Shown here in pieces: positions 1 to 12,282 of a DNA stretch of 64,000 nt. Within the stretch, counting starts at the first letter, position 1, and the number at the start of each line of letters is the position of its first letter. The notes beneath the pieces were generated by a model. The model was not told the origin of the DNA and did no database searches. It was given only the letters and a program-made list of their open reading frames with translations. The position numbers were made by a program, and so were the translations under genes. The DNA lies in contig PTEX01000024.1 of NCBI GenBank assembly GCA_003342815.1, positions 2,423,159 to 2,487,158 on the forward strand, given 5' to 3'. The stretch is from Eudromia elegans. Taxonomy: Eukaryota > Chordata > Aves > Tinamiformes > Tinamidae.

Positions 1-642
1 TTTGGCCTAAATCATCTCAGCTTTCCCACCCGAGTCCCTGTTATAGCTGTAGGAAAAGGCTACTTCACACACCCTGCAAAACACACCATCACATGAACAC
101 GTGCCACGAGGGAGGCTGCCCCACCAGCAATAACAAGCCAGAGGTGACAGCACCCAGCTTGCAAGTCACAGCCACCCCCAGGAGTGGTTACCTAACCAGG
201 TGTGCTCCATTTCTTATTCACGCAGCTGATTATCCTTTTACACTTAATTAACCTTATACCTGTACCACCTGAAGAGCTGCCTCTTTTAACAGATCACCAC
301 CAGTGCAGTTTCTCCTCGCATTATACCATGCACAACATGAGTAAATGTACTCTCTGGTCTATACTGAGTAACTAGGCTCAAGCTGACAACACTCAAACTC
401 AGTTTATACTTCCATTCTGACAGTTTATTATTGAAAACTTCTCTCTAAAAGGAGTTCTCTCAGTTTTGCATTACTCAGATCTTTAGCTTCATTATTTGCA
501 GATCTTTGATTAATCCTGCAAAACAACTACTCCTCTGCTAATCCTGAAAGCATGAAAAGTGTCAGTTAGCACCACGGAGCGGAAAATACCAATAACTTTA
601 AAGGATATTGTTGTAAGAGAAAAAAAAAGATTAAAGCCTTAT
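1..642. other. Gene-free AT-rich flank left of the first CR1 copy
   Basis: Single-copy sequence with no frame longer than about 60 codons and no recognisable repeat. It has a purine tract just before the CR1 start (about 619-630). Nothing suggests a promoter or exon. Confidence 0.6.
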
Positions 643-1162
643 ATGAGCCACATCCAAAGAGCTGGACCCAGTTCTGGACTCCCTAGAACATGAGATGTGG
701 GTAAACTGGAGCAAGTCCAGTAAAGAGTCACAAAGATGCTTTAGGGACTGGAGCATCTACCATACAAGGAGAAGCTGAAGAGAGCTGGGCCTGTTTGGCC
801 TGGAGAAGAGGCAGCTTGGTGGGAGGCTGCCAACATACATAAAACCGGACAGGAGGATTAAAGCTGACAGAGCCAGACTCTTCTCAGCGGCACCCAGTAA
901 CATGACAAGGGGCAGTGGACACAAACTGGAATACTGGAAATTCTACTTAGCTGTATGAAAAGCTTTTTGTACTATAAGGATGATCAAACACTGGAGCAGG
1001 CTGGCCAGAGAGATCACAGACTCCGTCCTTGGAGATACTCAATATGTAACTGAACACGGTCCCAATGAGCCTGCTGCAGACGACCTTTTCTTGAGCAGCA
1101 GAATTGAGAACCAGATGATTTGAGACGTCCTTTCCAACCTCAGCTATTCATCTGTTCTGTAA
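643..1162 (+). mobile_element. Degenerate CR1 LINE, 3'-terminal portion
   Basis: This is the last roughly 500 bp of a 5'-truncated CR1 non-LTR retrotransposon. Landmarks appear in family order: 'cccagttctggactccc' (about 669), 'agggactggagcatct' (about 743), 'gagagctgggcctgtttgg' followed by 'cctggagaagag' (about 779-809), 'acatgacaaggggcagtgg' (about 900), 'cactggagcaggctggcca' (about 990), and the closing 'cctttccaacctcagctatt' with 'tctgttctgtaa' at the end. Many substitutions and small indels mark it as old and inactive. 5' truncation is the usual state of CR1 copies. The orientation is clear. The left boundary is uncertain by about 20 bp, and no target-site duplication is visible, which is normal for CR1. 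Confidence 0.93.
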
Positions 1163-1640
1163 TTTTTTTTCCAGTTTTTAAGCTGGCTGACCAGTTTTAT
1201 TAGCCTCTGAAATTGTGGCCTTCTTTTCACGGAAGAATGCATTATGAGTAATTTTATTAATAATAAAATTTTTATCAGGAGCAATTTTGTTTAAGCTGAG
1301 TATAGTTAAAGATATTCCAATTAAAGACAACTGTGAAATTGTCACTTTTTTTTGATGTTCAATATATTTATAATTAATCTTCTGCTTAGATACTAGGTAT
1401 GACCCAGACACAAGGGGGGGAAAAAAAAAAGTAACTGACTGGCATGTATTTAACTTTCATTATTGTTAAGTAGCTTTTTGTTAATTTGTCTGACCAAAAA
1501 AACCAAAAGCCTTATTTTATATTGCTTTACATTCACTTAATTTTATTGCTGATTGGAATCGCTGCAATGTATCCTGTAATAAAATACTCTTGGTTTCGTT
1601 TTTAATGCGTTTGAATAAAGAATGAAGACAAAACTTCTAG
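1163..1640. other. AT-rich non-coding stretch with a dyad and a G/A run
   Basis: Contains a 21-bp near-perfect dyad at 1250-1270 (two 10-bp arms, AATTTTATTA and its complement, around one central base) and a run of seven G followed by ten A at 1414-1430. No frame has coding character. The dyad lies among TAAT-type homeodomain-like cores, so a regulatory role is possible but unproven. Confidence 0.5.
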
Positions 1641-1643
1641 TAC

Positions 1644-1777
1644 CTGTAACATAAACCATCAGCTCTGTTGCAATGGCCACACCAAAGCTGTAGCAGCATC
1701 CTCTCAAATACTGACATGCACAAGCCCATCCAGCCAGCGGGACAGGAGCAGAAGCAGCCGTTCCGCTGAGCTCAGCC
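1644..1777 (-). other. Possible internal exon, minus strand (unrecognised)
   Basis: The minus strand shows an acceptor (pyrimidine-leaning stretch ending TTTTGTGCCAG, intron end at 1778), a 134-nt segment open in one frame, and a donor ACAG|GTACTA (intron start at 1643). The frame encodes 44 residues rich in Ala, Cys and Gly, with a hydrophobic stretch around CYSFGVAIATELMVYVT that could form a membrane segment or signal region. It sits in a GC-richer patch about 480 bp beyond the CR1 copy. I do not recognise the protein and see no clear partner exon. A pseudo-exon or chance open frame in GC-rich DNA is the main alternative. Confidence 0.15.
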
Positions 1778-2105
1778 CTGGCACAAAAGCTTATGCCCAA
1801 CTAGAACCAGGCCAGTAGTTTTGGGAAGGGGCTGCAGGATGAGACGAGCCCAGAGAATGAATGGGCTTCTCCATCCTGGAAAGAGAAGGTGAAAAGGGGG
1901 GATTTTACCAGAAATCAGCAGCCTAAGGGGAGCCCCAGAGAGGAGGCTCCATCCAGTGGAAAGCAAGAGGTGACGGTCCCAGGTCTCTGCGAGGACCCTT
2001 GGGCAGCCTTGGTGGGAGGAGAACGGTGAACACCGAGGGCCCAGGTGACTCCTCTGCTCATGGAGCTTTGCGCTGCTTCCCTGGAGAAGCCCTTGTGCAT
2101 CCCGA
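1778..2105. other. GC-richer patch without a convincing gene
   Basis: Local GC and CpG are clearly above the surroundings, with several CpGs between about 1840 and 2075. Frames on the minus strand run open for about 60 codons, but composition alone explains this. No CR1 landmark is visible, so it may be unique sequence or an unrecognised old repeat. Confidence 0.4.
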
Positions 2106-5100
2106 ATTTTCTTTAAAATACATTTAACATAACCAGAGCATTAAGCTCTGCTTTGAGAAAGAGGCTGAAATGGGTCAACTCTAGAGGTCGTTCTGACCCT
2201 ATTTTTTCTATTATTTCAGCTACACAATGCTATGCAGTCAGCTATTTCTACAATACTGTGAAAATCCGTGCTGTATTTGAGTTTTCTCTTTGACTCTCAA
2301 TTTATGGTTAACTTCCTGTTTTGAAGAATTTGCACAATTGTTAATTTTATATTCTTTGGAAAATAGAGTCCTCGAAATTACACTGCACTGGGCCCATTAT
2401 ATTTAAATATATTACATCCTTATTTTTGTATCAAAACATAATATATTTATGCATATTCCTTTAGGACTTCTCCTCCCCTATTCATTTACTTTTGATAAAA
2501 TGAGCAAGAATCATAATTTCAGGTCTTATTATTTTACTTTTCAAGGTATAATGCATCATTTAAAAAGGAAGTATAGCTCCAAAAGTTGCTGTTAAGGACC
2601 ATAAAGCAGAGGAATAATATGCAATTCCTCTGCAAGGTTTTATCTTAACAGCATTACTAACTGTGACATTTATCCTGCTTAACCTCACCAAATGTACCCT
2701 AGGGAAATGTCAACAGAGTCTTATGGTTTTAATACAAATGAATTATCAAAGAGTTTGAATAATGTAATCATCTTAATGTATTCAGTTTTTATAATGAACA
2801 TCTGTTATGGGGATACAGAAGCAAAGTGACTGGTTAATACAACAACTAAATAAACAATTAAATGCAGAAATTAATAAAACTGACTTTACAATTTTAACTA
2901 TTTGGAGTAGTAACCTGAACTAACTGCTCGTGAAACAATTTTCATCTCCGCTATTTCTGGCGGACACAATTTTTCTTTCACGGAATTCATGTGTTCTTTC
3001 TAGATGCTTGTTATGGGTATAATCCTGTTTACAAAGACAGCTTGCTCCCTGGATAGAAACCTTCTCCCTTGGGTGATGCATATTTGTGTTGTTAACGTTC
3101 CTGCCAAATCTCTTATTTTACATGCTTTTGCCAATAATCCTTTTACAGTGTATTTTCTGTCAACTCCATTTATTAAGAGGGTTGTTTTCAAACATCCTGC
3201 TAGCATACATTACAGTAATTCTTGTCTCAAGAGAATACATTCTCTAATTATCAAGATAGTCTAACAAATGCCTCTGATATTTACTTCTATTATATCTTAT
3301 TCTGACATTATACTTTATGACCTGAATATAAATTTAGAACATTTACGTGATAAATAATTTTGCTTTACGTACTATTGTGAAGAATATTTCATGACCAATT
3401 CCACCAAAGTCTGAATCATTTCTTCTTTTAAAAAGCCATCACACCATCATTTAAGATTCAGAATATATAAATAGCCTCATTCTTATCTGAGTTCCTGAAT
3501 GACATTTTGCTCAATCTCCATGCTCTGAACCTTGTTCATACAATGGAACCAGTTTGTTCTTTTGCTCTGAAATGCAGAAATTTGAATATACGTTAGAGGC
3601 GCAGTTGTCAACTTGTCACCACTCATTCAAACAGATATTGTAGATACTGGTTATGCAAATCTGGTAGATCAAGATTATACTCTCAGACAACCCTTGCCAG
3701 GTTGATTCAAGCCTCGATTTGTCCAATAGACACTTTTGTCTGATGCCACTTGCTTGACAGCTACCATTTGCTACTCACGATTTGTTAAGATAGTGGTAAT
3801 ACAAACCACATCCAGAACAGTATTACAAGGAAAGTGAAAGTTAATGCGTGATTGAAGGACCTTAATCACTTGTAGATTAATGTTAGAAGGACAAAGAGTG
3901 AGAAAAATCAAAGGAGCTTTCTAAAGCTTCTACATGACTTAGACCAGTGGCACAACTGGGCTTGAGTTTAACTGCTGTTCTAACACTTAGCTTGTAGACT
4001 TCTCATTAAAATCGACCCGCTCACAAAACAAGTGACTATGCTCTCCATGTTATATCTAGGAGAATTTCATAATCAGTGTGGTATTTACAAGACCCAGCAT
4101 ACTGACTAGGAAAAAAACATTTATATGTGAATTTTGATGTAAAATCAGTATACTCTCCTCCTGAGGGTTTCACTGCACGCAGGTCTTCATAGAGTTCTCT
4201 GCCTAATTGCCCCCCACTCCTTTTCTAAAAAACATATGGAAATATATTTTCAGAATGTGGAAATGGTGCTGGTACTTTCTATATAGAAGTGTGGTAGTCA
4301 AAACAATTCACACATGATAGACAGGTCAAATCTGATTTAAATTTAGACCTTCAACTTCTCTAGACAGTACCTAAACCCGCCCCAAATATCTGTTCTACTC
4401 AACATACGACACCCTAAAGCAAAGTTTTCAGAAATCATGGTTAGGCAAAGTAATTATTTCTGCAAATAAGTGGTTTTGGCACTAGGAAGTGCGGAATCCT
4501 GGCGTTCCCCCTTGCTCACACTTCACCGGCCAAGAGAAGAACTGTCTCTCACATATGACAACTCTGAAACCCAGGCACATAGCAAGTTTTCTCACAGGGA
4601 AAATCAGTCACTTCAGTCAAGTGCTAATGTAAAAGTTGCTGCTGTCAAAATCACAAGAACATATGCATAATTTTATTCACGCTTTCACATTCATCATTAC
4701 CAAGAAGCCTGTGACTCTGAATGTAATTTATTCAGTTTATGCCGTGATGTGTTGGCTCACTACATCGAGGGTGTCCTTACCTGTCTAGCTAGTCATGGTT
4801 CTCCTTTCACTCACTGCCTGGCAGCCAAAATCAACCCTGAATTTTACTGCACCTCCCACTCCTGCACTGAGCTCTCTATTAGGTCTCAATCCTCTTCAGA
4901 CAACTTAGTCATCTAAACCCTCACAGCCTGAAGAGTGGTTTTCCTAGGGGAAAATGGTAACATGCCTTACTCAGGATCTTCTGAACAATTTTCTGCACAT
5001 AATGCCTTCTTCTATGTGCAGAATATGTTCAGTTCCCCAGAGAATTCTGATACGGCGCTATAGCCTGTTCATCTGATGCAGGAGAAAACAGGTTCTGAGT

Positions 5101-8100
5101 ATCAGATCTTTTCTGGGTGGATCTGGCTGTTCTTCTCATGTGGGAAGCACTTGCAATGACTAGGCTGAAGACCTTTCCTCTATTTGAAATAGAGGCCAAA
5201 TCATGACTTAGTTGTGGTAAACTTGTTTATAAGAAGATATCAGAATTACATATATAAGGTATATATATAAGGGTATATACTTCTATATATCAGAATACAT
5301 AAATTTTCCTGGAGTACAAAAAGTGCCTGCAAGAGATTGTATTCTCTTCACACTCGGGCAGAAGTTTTGAGGATTATGCTTGACATAAAATGCCTATATT
5401 CTGCCCCAGTTATACTTTAAATGCCTTTTGTGAACTAAGCTGTATTCTTTTAAAATTAATTATCTTTAATTACCAGGATCACTCTTCCGTCCTCTGAAAA
5501 TTGTCACTTCATTTGCTTTGTCCTAATATTTGCTTACCTTCCCAGTTAAACATGACTTTTCATAAAGAAATTCTCAGATGTATGGCAGGGTATTTCAAGC
5601 TAATTTTCTTAATACCCAATGGATGCATATAATCTGGACTGAGAAATGAGTATTAATTTTTATATGCATATTCCTGTCTTTGATCTCAGTTAGACTTTTA
5701 CAAGGTCATTTCTGAGCATAACTTAATAAATTTTCAGATACTTCCTCTTGTCTCATTTTCTGCGTACTTCAGCACTGGCAGTCAGAAGTCAATGTTCGCC
5801 CAACATTTTTCAGGCATTATCTTACATTTCACAAAGCTTTCCCTGCCACGCTTCCTGAAGTCTCATTTTGCATGCCAGAAACCCCCCTTCCTTTGACACA
5901 AAGCTGCCTCTCCAAACCCTGCCTTTGCTTGGCTCCTTGAGACACTCGTTTGCACTTGGACTCCACCTATGCAAACCAGTACATTAGATTCCAGCATTTC
6001 CCAGAAAATCACAAGTAGTGTCATCCACTTTGCTTTTACCTTCTACCATTCATTTCTTCCATTCCTATCCATCTGTTTCAATGTATTAAACTCTCAATTT
6101 TTCAGCCTAATCAGATTTTTGTCTCAGTTAATACTTTTCTGAGCTCTGCAGCTTATAACACAGGCGCCCCTTGCACTCTGCTCCCCTTTGCCACCACCTC
6201 TCCTCCAAAAAAAAAGGTCATCAAGGCACTGATGTCCTTGCAGAGCAGGAAACAGACGCCTACGCCAAAGGATTTTTTGCTGAAAATGAAAATAATTTGT
6301 CCTGGTAAGTTCTGTGTGCCTTTGTGCTTGCTTTTGTGTGAGTATTCTAAAAAAAGAGAGGAAAGGAACTCCAAGACTTTGACAATGACAAGTACATCCA
6401 TAAAAGATAAATGAAATTATTTGAACACTTGAAAATTAAAAAAAATCCAATATTTTAAGTAATACTTTTAATAATAACTTGGTGATGATATTCAGTATAA
6501 TGGATTCTAAGATATATATTGAATAATAGCATAAAAATCTAAGAAGCCTATCTGTGATAATGAGTTTAACTTTAATTGACATTCAGATCTTGTTTAAACA
6601 TTGGCCTATTGAACTGTAAGAGTCTTCATATAATTGAGTTTAATGCTAAAATAGAAAAGATATTCTAATTTTAAACAGCTAAAAAAACCTAATTTAAAGT
6701 GATAAGATCTGAAATCTCAGGGAATTTCAAATACAGCAGGTTTTCTTAACTGCCTAAAAATGATTTTGGAGGGCCTAGTCGTCTTCTTCAGGGGCCTCAT
6801 TACCTATATTTGATTTTCACCAGCATACTTAGCATATCTAAATCTATATATCTATATATACACATACACACACACTTTACTATACTACCGTTATTTTTTA
6901 TCTCATTTTCTGAAATTAAGATTTTACTTATCAAAGTCATGTAACAGATTCATATGATTTCTCACCTATGTCACAGAGCAAGGCAACGTGCTTGAGTGCT
7001 GCAAAGGACACAGGAAGTTTGAAGCACACCCTTCCTGCTCTTCTTTCATCTAAGAGATGAGAAACATGTTTCTCATATAAAATCTTTATTGCACTAGGAA
7101 AGTTGCCTTACAAACCCAATTTTTTACCTAAAGATCACCCTAAGTTCATCCCTTAATTTTTTTTTTCATATAACCTCATTTACTGACCCACAAATATTTC
7201 CACCTAAAACAGACACACTTATGCTGCCAGATTCTACATACAATTTTCACATTGCTAAAGTGTCTCAGAAAACCAAACCATACCAAATAAGCACATAGAG
7301 AAGCAGAAATGCATGAACCACAGACTGATAAACTGTTTGGAAATCATGCTGTAAAGTATTTCTACTTTTGTCATGGTGCATTCAATCACAACACCAGTGA
7401 TTAAGTTACGAATAAAGGTGTTTCATTTTAACACTATAAGATTAATCAAGGACAAAATCTTATAGGGACACTTGATTTATTTTGATCAATATTACTTCTA
7501 AGAACTTATTCATATTAATTTGAGTTGAATTTAATTTCAAATCCATCTCTCCATTTCATTTTTGTGCATTCTATGGTGCAAAGTACAGAAAGTTCTTGCA
7601 GCTGAAATTGCTCTGCCCTCTTTTATTCCACTCTCTTCCTCTTGGTTTACCTCAAAATCCCATAACTTATAGCAGTAGTTTTGAATGCACAAGAAATGCA
7701 AAACGGAACCTGCTCTTGCAATTCTTTTTTTTCCCCCTCTACAGATCTTTGTTTTTAAAAATTGGGCAGCACCTTCGCTCCCATGTGGATAACACAGTTA
7801 TTGTATTTAACAAAACCACTGCACACCAATTCACATCTTGATCCACACATTTCTCTTAAAACCAGAAAGGTTAAAGAAAAGATTAGCCTTTATTTATTTA
7901 TCCTCCTTCTAAAACAGAAATCTGTCAGAAAAAAAAAAAAGCATATAACTTTCAGATCTGGCACTTTGGAGATTTATCACTGACTTATATGAAATTAACT
8001 TTGTGGCCTAACTCTTCAGCAACTCCATTTTACTGGGAAAATTTAATAAAAGCTGAGCTACGAAGCACTCAAAAACTCTCACTAAAACAGGAAAACATTG

Positions 8101-9600
8101 TAAATAATTGTAATTTCATGTACACAGCGCTCCTCATTCAACAAGAAAACCCTTCTGAATTCAGCAGTGCTGTGGGCTATCTGTATTAGAAGCCAGCCAT
8201 TAAAACAAACAAGTAAAATCCGTCCCTACCACAGGGCGCTTAACTTAAAGAATTAGAGCAGGGCCTTCAATCCTGAAATTTCTTTGCCACAAACATACAT
8301 TCCCCTCTTCTCAGAGCTTGTGTTTTAAGAAGATTTAGCACTGACAACAACAAAGCTGCAAAATATTTCTAGCATTATTAAAATAAGACAAAATAAAATT
8401 TACACATTTAATACATTAGAGACAAACATACAACTAACGTTTTAATTTTCAATACCAAGCCTTCTTTTCTTCCTCAAGCCTAAAATTTATGGCTGAAGAG
8501 AAAAATAAAAACATTCCTTTAAATAGCTGACAAATAATTAGGAAGAAACTAGGCTTAAAATGAGATTATATACTTTTGCAAAAGGCTGTATAGCTAAAGA
8601 ATAATAAACTAATTGCAGGGGGGGAAAGGTAGGCTTTAATTTGTTGAAGCGCAGGATGAGGCAAACTTTCAGAAGCTACGCTTGAAATGAGAGCCTTTTG
8701 TAGTACAAAAACATGATGAGACAGCCCTTCAATGTATTTCAAGCTTTTCTATAACGCCTTGTCATCGTAGCCAAAGAACCCATCATATATGGTAATTTTA
8801 ACACAGTTTTCAATAAGAACCTCAAATAGATCAAAACAAACTTTTAAGTTGCCTTGTGCTTTGTAAACATATTTAAAAATTACTTTGTAGCATAAATAAT
8901 AGCACTCCAAGCACATCAACAAGAAAGTCTTTTTACCTAGCAAAAGCAATGCTATTCACAGTGAGTAGTTTACAACAGTTATGCTGGATAGAAACACTTA
9001 TATGAAGAGCAAAATACTGGAATGATTTTGTACAGCAAAAAAAAATGATTAAAGTTACTGCTGAATTTCTATCTCTTTGTCTTTAGTTGACTCAATACAC
9101 TGAAAAAAATGACTGAATTGTGTCAGCCTAGAATACAAGCAACTCGCTGAAGATTTTAAAATACAAACATTACAGTGTGCAAATCTAAAAATTTTCTCCA
9201 ATAAAGAATCTAGGAGAGATTTCCTATAAACCTTCCTGATACCATTATTCATTATCCTCATTGTACACTTCATTTAACCCCTGCACATCACACTTAAATC
9301 TATTCTAAAGAAGTTTCTGACCGAGTCAATTAAGTCATGTGTTCTACCTGATCAGAAAAGATTTGTTTTCCATGGAATAGTTCATTTTCATGCTCTCTAG
9401 CTCTTGCTTTCACTCATCCTTGCTTGGGAAGCCTATTCTCACTGTTTTGCCTTAGTTAATGGGATTAGTCTTCCAGAGACGTTACACACCCCCCAAACCC
9501 TCACTAATTGTTCCAGTACTTCAGGAGCTAGGCTGAAAGGAGTTAGCGGATTACACACTGGAATTTGGAAAATCAAAATGGGAGCAATTTTTACATTGAA
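2106..9600. other. Long gene-free AT-rich region
   Basis: All frames are short and of random character. Items inside: a 19-bp dyad at 5177-5195 (CCTCTATTT and complement around one base), a TA/CA microsatellite at 6843-6876, and one spliceable open segment at 6244-6304. A strong donor-like CAG|GTAAGG occurs on the minus strand with the junction at 4780/4781, but all three upstream frames have stops close to it. Confidence 0.6.
6843..6876. repeat. (TA)n/(CA)n microsatellite
   Basis: Alternating TA steps pass into CA steps ('tatctatatatacacat', then 'acacacacac'). A compound dinucleotide microsatellite of about 34 bp. Confidence 0.85.
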
Positions 9601-9614
9601 ATATTTCAGCTCAG

Positions 9615-9642
9615 GAGAAAAAAGGGAAAAAAGGGAAAAAAG
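9615..9642. repeat. Short tandem repeat, 9-bp unit GGGAAAAAA
   Basis: About three consecutive copies of a purine unit (gggaaaaaa), the first slightly altered. Confidence 0.8.
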
Positions 9643-10823
9643 GACACCTGATAGTCCAACTGAGACATGCCATGTAATTCATTTGGGGGTGTGTTTAAAA
9701 GCGTCGAGTAGCTTGCTTTAATAAAGATTTTATGAAAGTTGATATTTTTCTTCCATTAAGACTTTTTTAATTGCCATACACAAATCCCAATTTCCTTACA
9801 ACTGTCAACACGTTGACAGAACTTGCACCTTCAGACTTTCTGAAATGATGCATGTTGAACGATACTGTACTAGTGATATGCAATATAATTATCATAGCTA
9901 TATGGGAAAACTTTATCCAGTTTATATCACGTATGTCCCAAAACAATAATCCAAAAAGCATACTAAACCGAGTTCCTTCAGAAGTACAATGGTCAGATTA
10001 CTTTCTCTAAATCCCTAAGGCCATTAGCACAAACCCAACATATGAGAGATCGTACCGAACTGCAAAGATGCTAATGCTATGTCATGATTTCATTTCATAG
10101 ATTTCTTTCCTAATATTTTAGGGTTTAATAATGTAAAGATTAACGAAGTTATACTTCATTATATTACTCTTTTTCAAATATCTGACCTCTTTTCACTTCA
10201 TGAAAGCATTCATCTCTTCCATAAACATTATTATCATTGTTATTTTATATTTTTTTTTTCAACAATGTGTGCATAACCTATCCAGATAATTTCCAGTTTT
10301 AATTTTGTTACTTTTAATGCTGGCAGATATTGCTGGAAGTTCCCAAAATGACATTTACAAATCTATACCTACATTAACAATAGATGCATCCACACATCCA
10401 AGGAAAATCACACATCTTCCACATCATCCCTACAGCTCTGTCACACAGAAAATAAATATTCCAAACTAACAAAAAAACCCCAAATCTTAATGAAACCATC
10501 TTTCAAATTCCTGCATAATGCACTCAAAAGAAATAGCCACCATTACCATGCTGCTGTAGCTGGCACAGCTTGCACGGAGACGCCTATTAGCAACAGCAGG
10601 AAATCTCCACAATTTTCTGTGGAGGGCACCAAGTCTCCTAAGGTTAAAAATCACACTACCATTCCCTACTAAACATTGTTTTTTCTATTCAACATCTTTA
10701 GCCTGGGCTCTTGCTACTACTCTCTAATTTCAACTTTGAAACAGGTATCCATGAAACTGTTAGCCTTTTCCATAGAAATAGCTTTCTATTAGCAAAATAT
10801 GGATTTTTGTTATCCATCCAGCT

Positions 10824-10932
10824 ATTTTTAATATACTTTTTAATATAACATATTATATACTTAATTATATTTCTATATATAATATATAATATGTTTAATT
10901 ATAAAATATTTAATATAATATTTTTAATATAG
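10824..10932. repeat. AT-rich low-complexity block
   Basis: More than 100 bp almost entirely of A and T, built from AATATA/TTTAAT variants. It is flanked by the direct repeat ATCCAGCT at 10816-10823 and 10935-10942. Confidence 0.8.
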
Positions 10933-12256
10933 CTATCCAGCTTTATTTTTGCTATTGTTTTCTCTCTTTTAAGGTTCTTCTATCAGACAAGCAAACATAA
11001 ACACATCCTATCATAACGGAACAACTGCGTGTTTTTGTACATACCTTTATCCAAGGACTTGGCCACATATGGATTTACAAAATAGGTCTCTTTTCTACCA
11101 CAGCCTCAAAAATTAAAAATTGGACAGTGTTTAATTAGTCTGTTAGGGCTAAGTCAGTAACTCGAAGTTTTCATGCTCATCTTTTTTTTTTCCCTCCTAG
11201 AAACACTGTATCAAAATTTTATTATCTGCCTCTTCACAGACTAAACCTTCCTGCTAAAAACAAACGATTTTATTCCTTCTGGAAATGTGAATCGTGTCCT
11301 AAATCCCATCCCACATACATAACACCTCCTGGACATGGGCAGATCAGACATAAAAGGTCTGAGCCTTAATCCTCATCGCCCCACAATGCGAGCAACTTCA
11401 GAAAGCAAACATACCATGTATTTGAAAAAAATAATGTTTCTATTCCACAGAGAGCAATACGTAACCATCATTGCGTGCTATTGTTTCCACTGTACTTTTT
11501 TTTAACGCCATTTTAAAAAAGGTTGGTTTTGGTATCTGATAATGTTGTATGTTTAACTGTGCCTATTACTCATAAGGATAAATTACTCTCAAGTTACTGA
11601 ACAGACAGGATGAACTTTTACATAGCTCTTTACCTGTTACTTGGGTATATGTTCGAACACATGAAATCTTCAGTCTTTTTGAAACAAAATGTGTTTCATG
11701 TGTTCTGAGCAGCAGAGAGCTGAACTGTCAGGTAATTTTAGCAGCTTAAAAGCTTTATTAAAAACCCATCAAGAAAACTAACAACAATTCCTGACTAACA
11801 CCATACTGCAAATGAGAAACATGACTGTTTGGAGATGGATTAATCATATGCAGGCTATTTAGAAATGCTTAATGCAGTTGGTTTTTTGCTTGAGAGTCCT
11901 TTTGGGATACTGCTGCTCCATCCCATGCCCCACTCCACAGCAAGGCAATGAATAATCCTTACCTAAAGAGCAATTACAGATCCCTGATTTCAGCTCCTTC
12001 ATTTCCCTTAATTAGAGAAACTATGAAGGGCAGAAAACATAGACAATCCCCAACTTCCATTAACGGTAAAAGAGAATCGTGTAACTAACTTTTTTTCAAC
12101 CCTATGTTCATCTGCTGTGTTGTATACACATTCTTCAAGATACCTAGTTTGTATATTTTTATAGATGCCATATAAAGAGACATTTCTCCATAGGTGAAAT
12201 GTCTTTCTCCCTTTTGGGATCATAAACAAAATAAATATCAGTGCACGAACTCTGGT

Positions 12257-12282
12257 GTTTCTGCTTTCCAAGAAGCAGAAAC
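12257..12282. repeat. Inverted repeat, 10-bp arms
   Basis: GTTTCTGCTT at 12257-12266 and its exact complement at 12273-12282, with a 6-nt loop. An outer imperfect pair (ACTCTGGTG near 12249 and CACCAGGGT near 12293) could extend the stem with an internal bulge. No function is assigned. Confidence 0.8.

Noticed and set aside
4740-4900. Strong minus-strand donor-like CAG|GTAAGG with junction at 4780/4781
   Set aside because: All three reading frames upstream of the donor hit stops within about 20-30 bases, and no acceptor at a suitable distance was seen.
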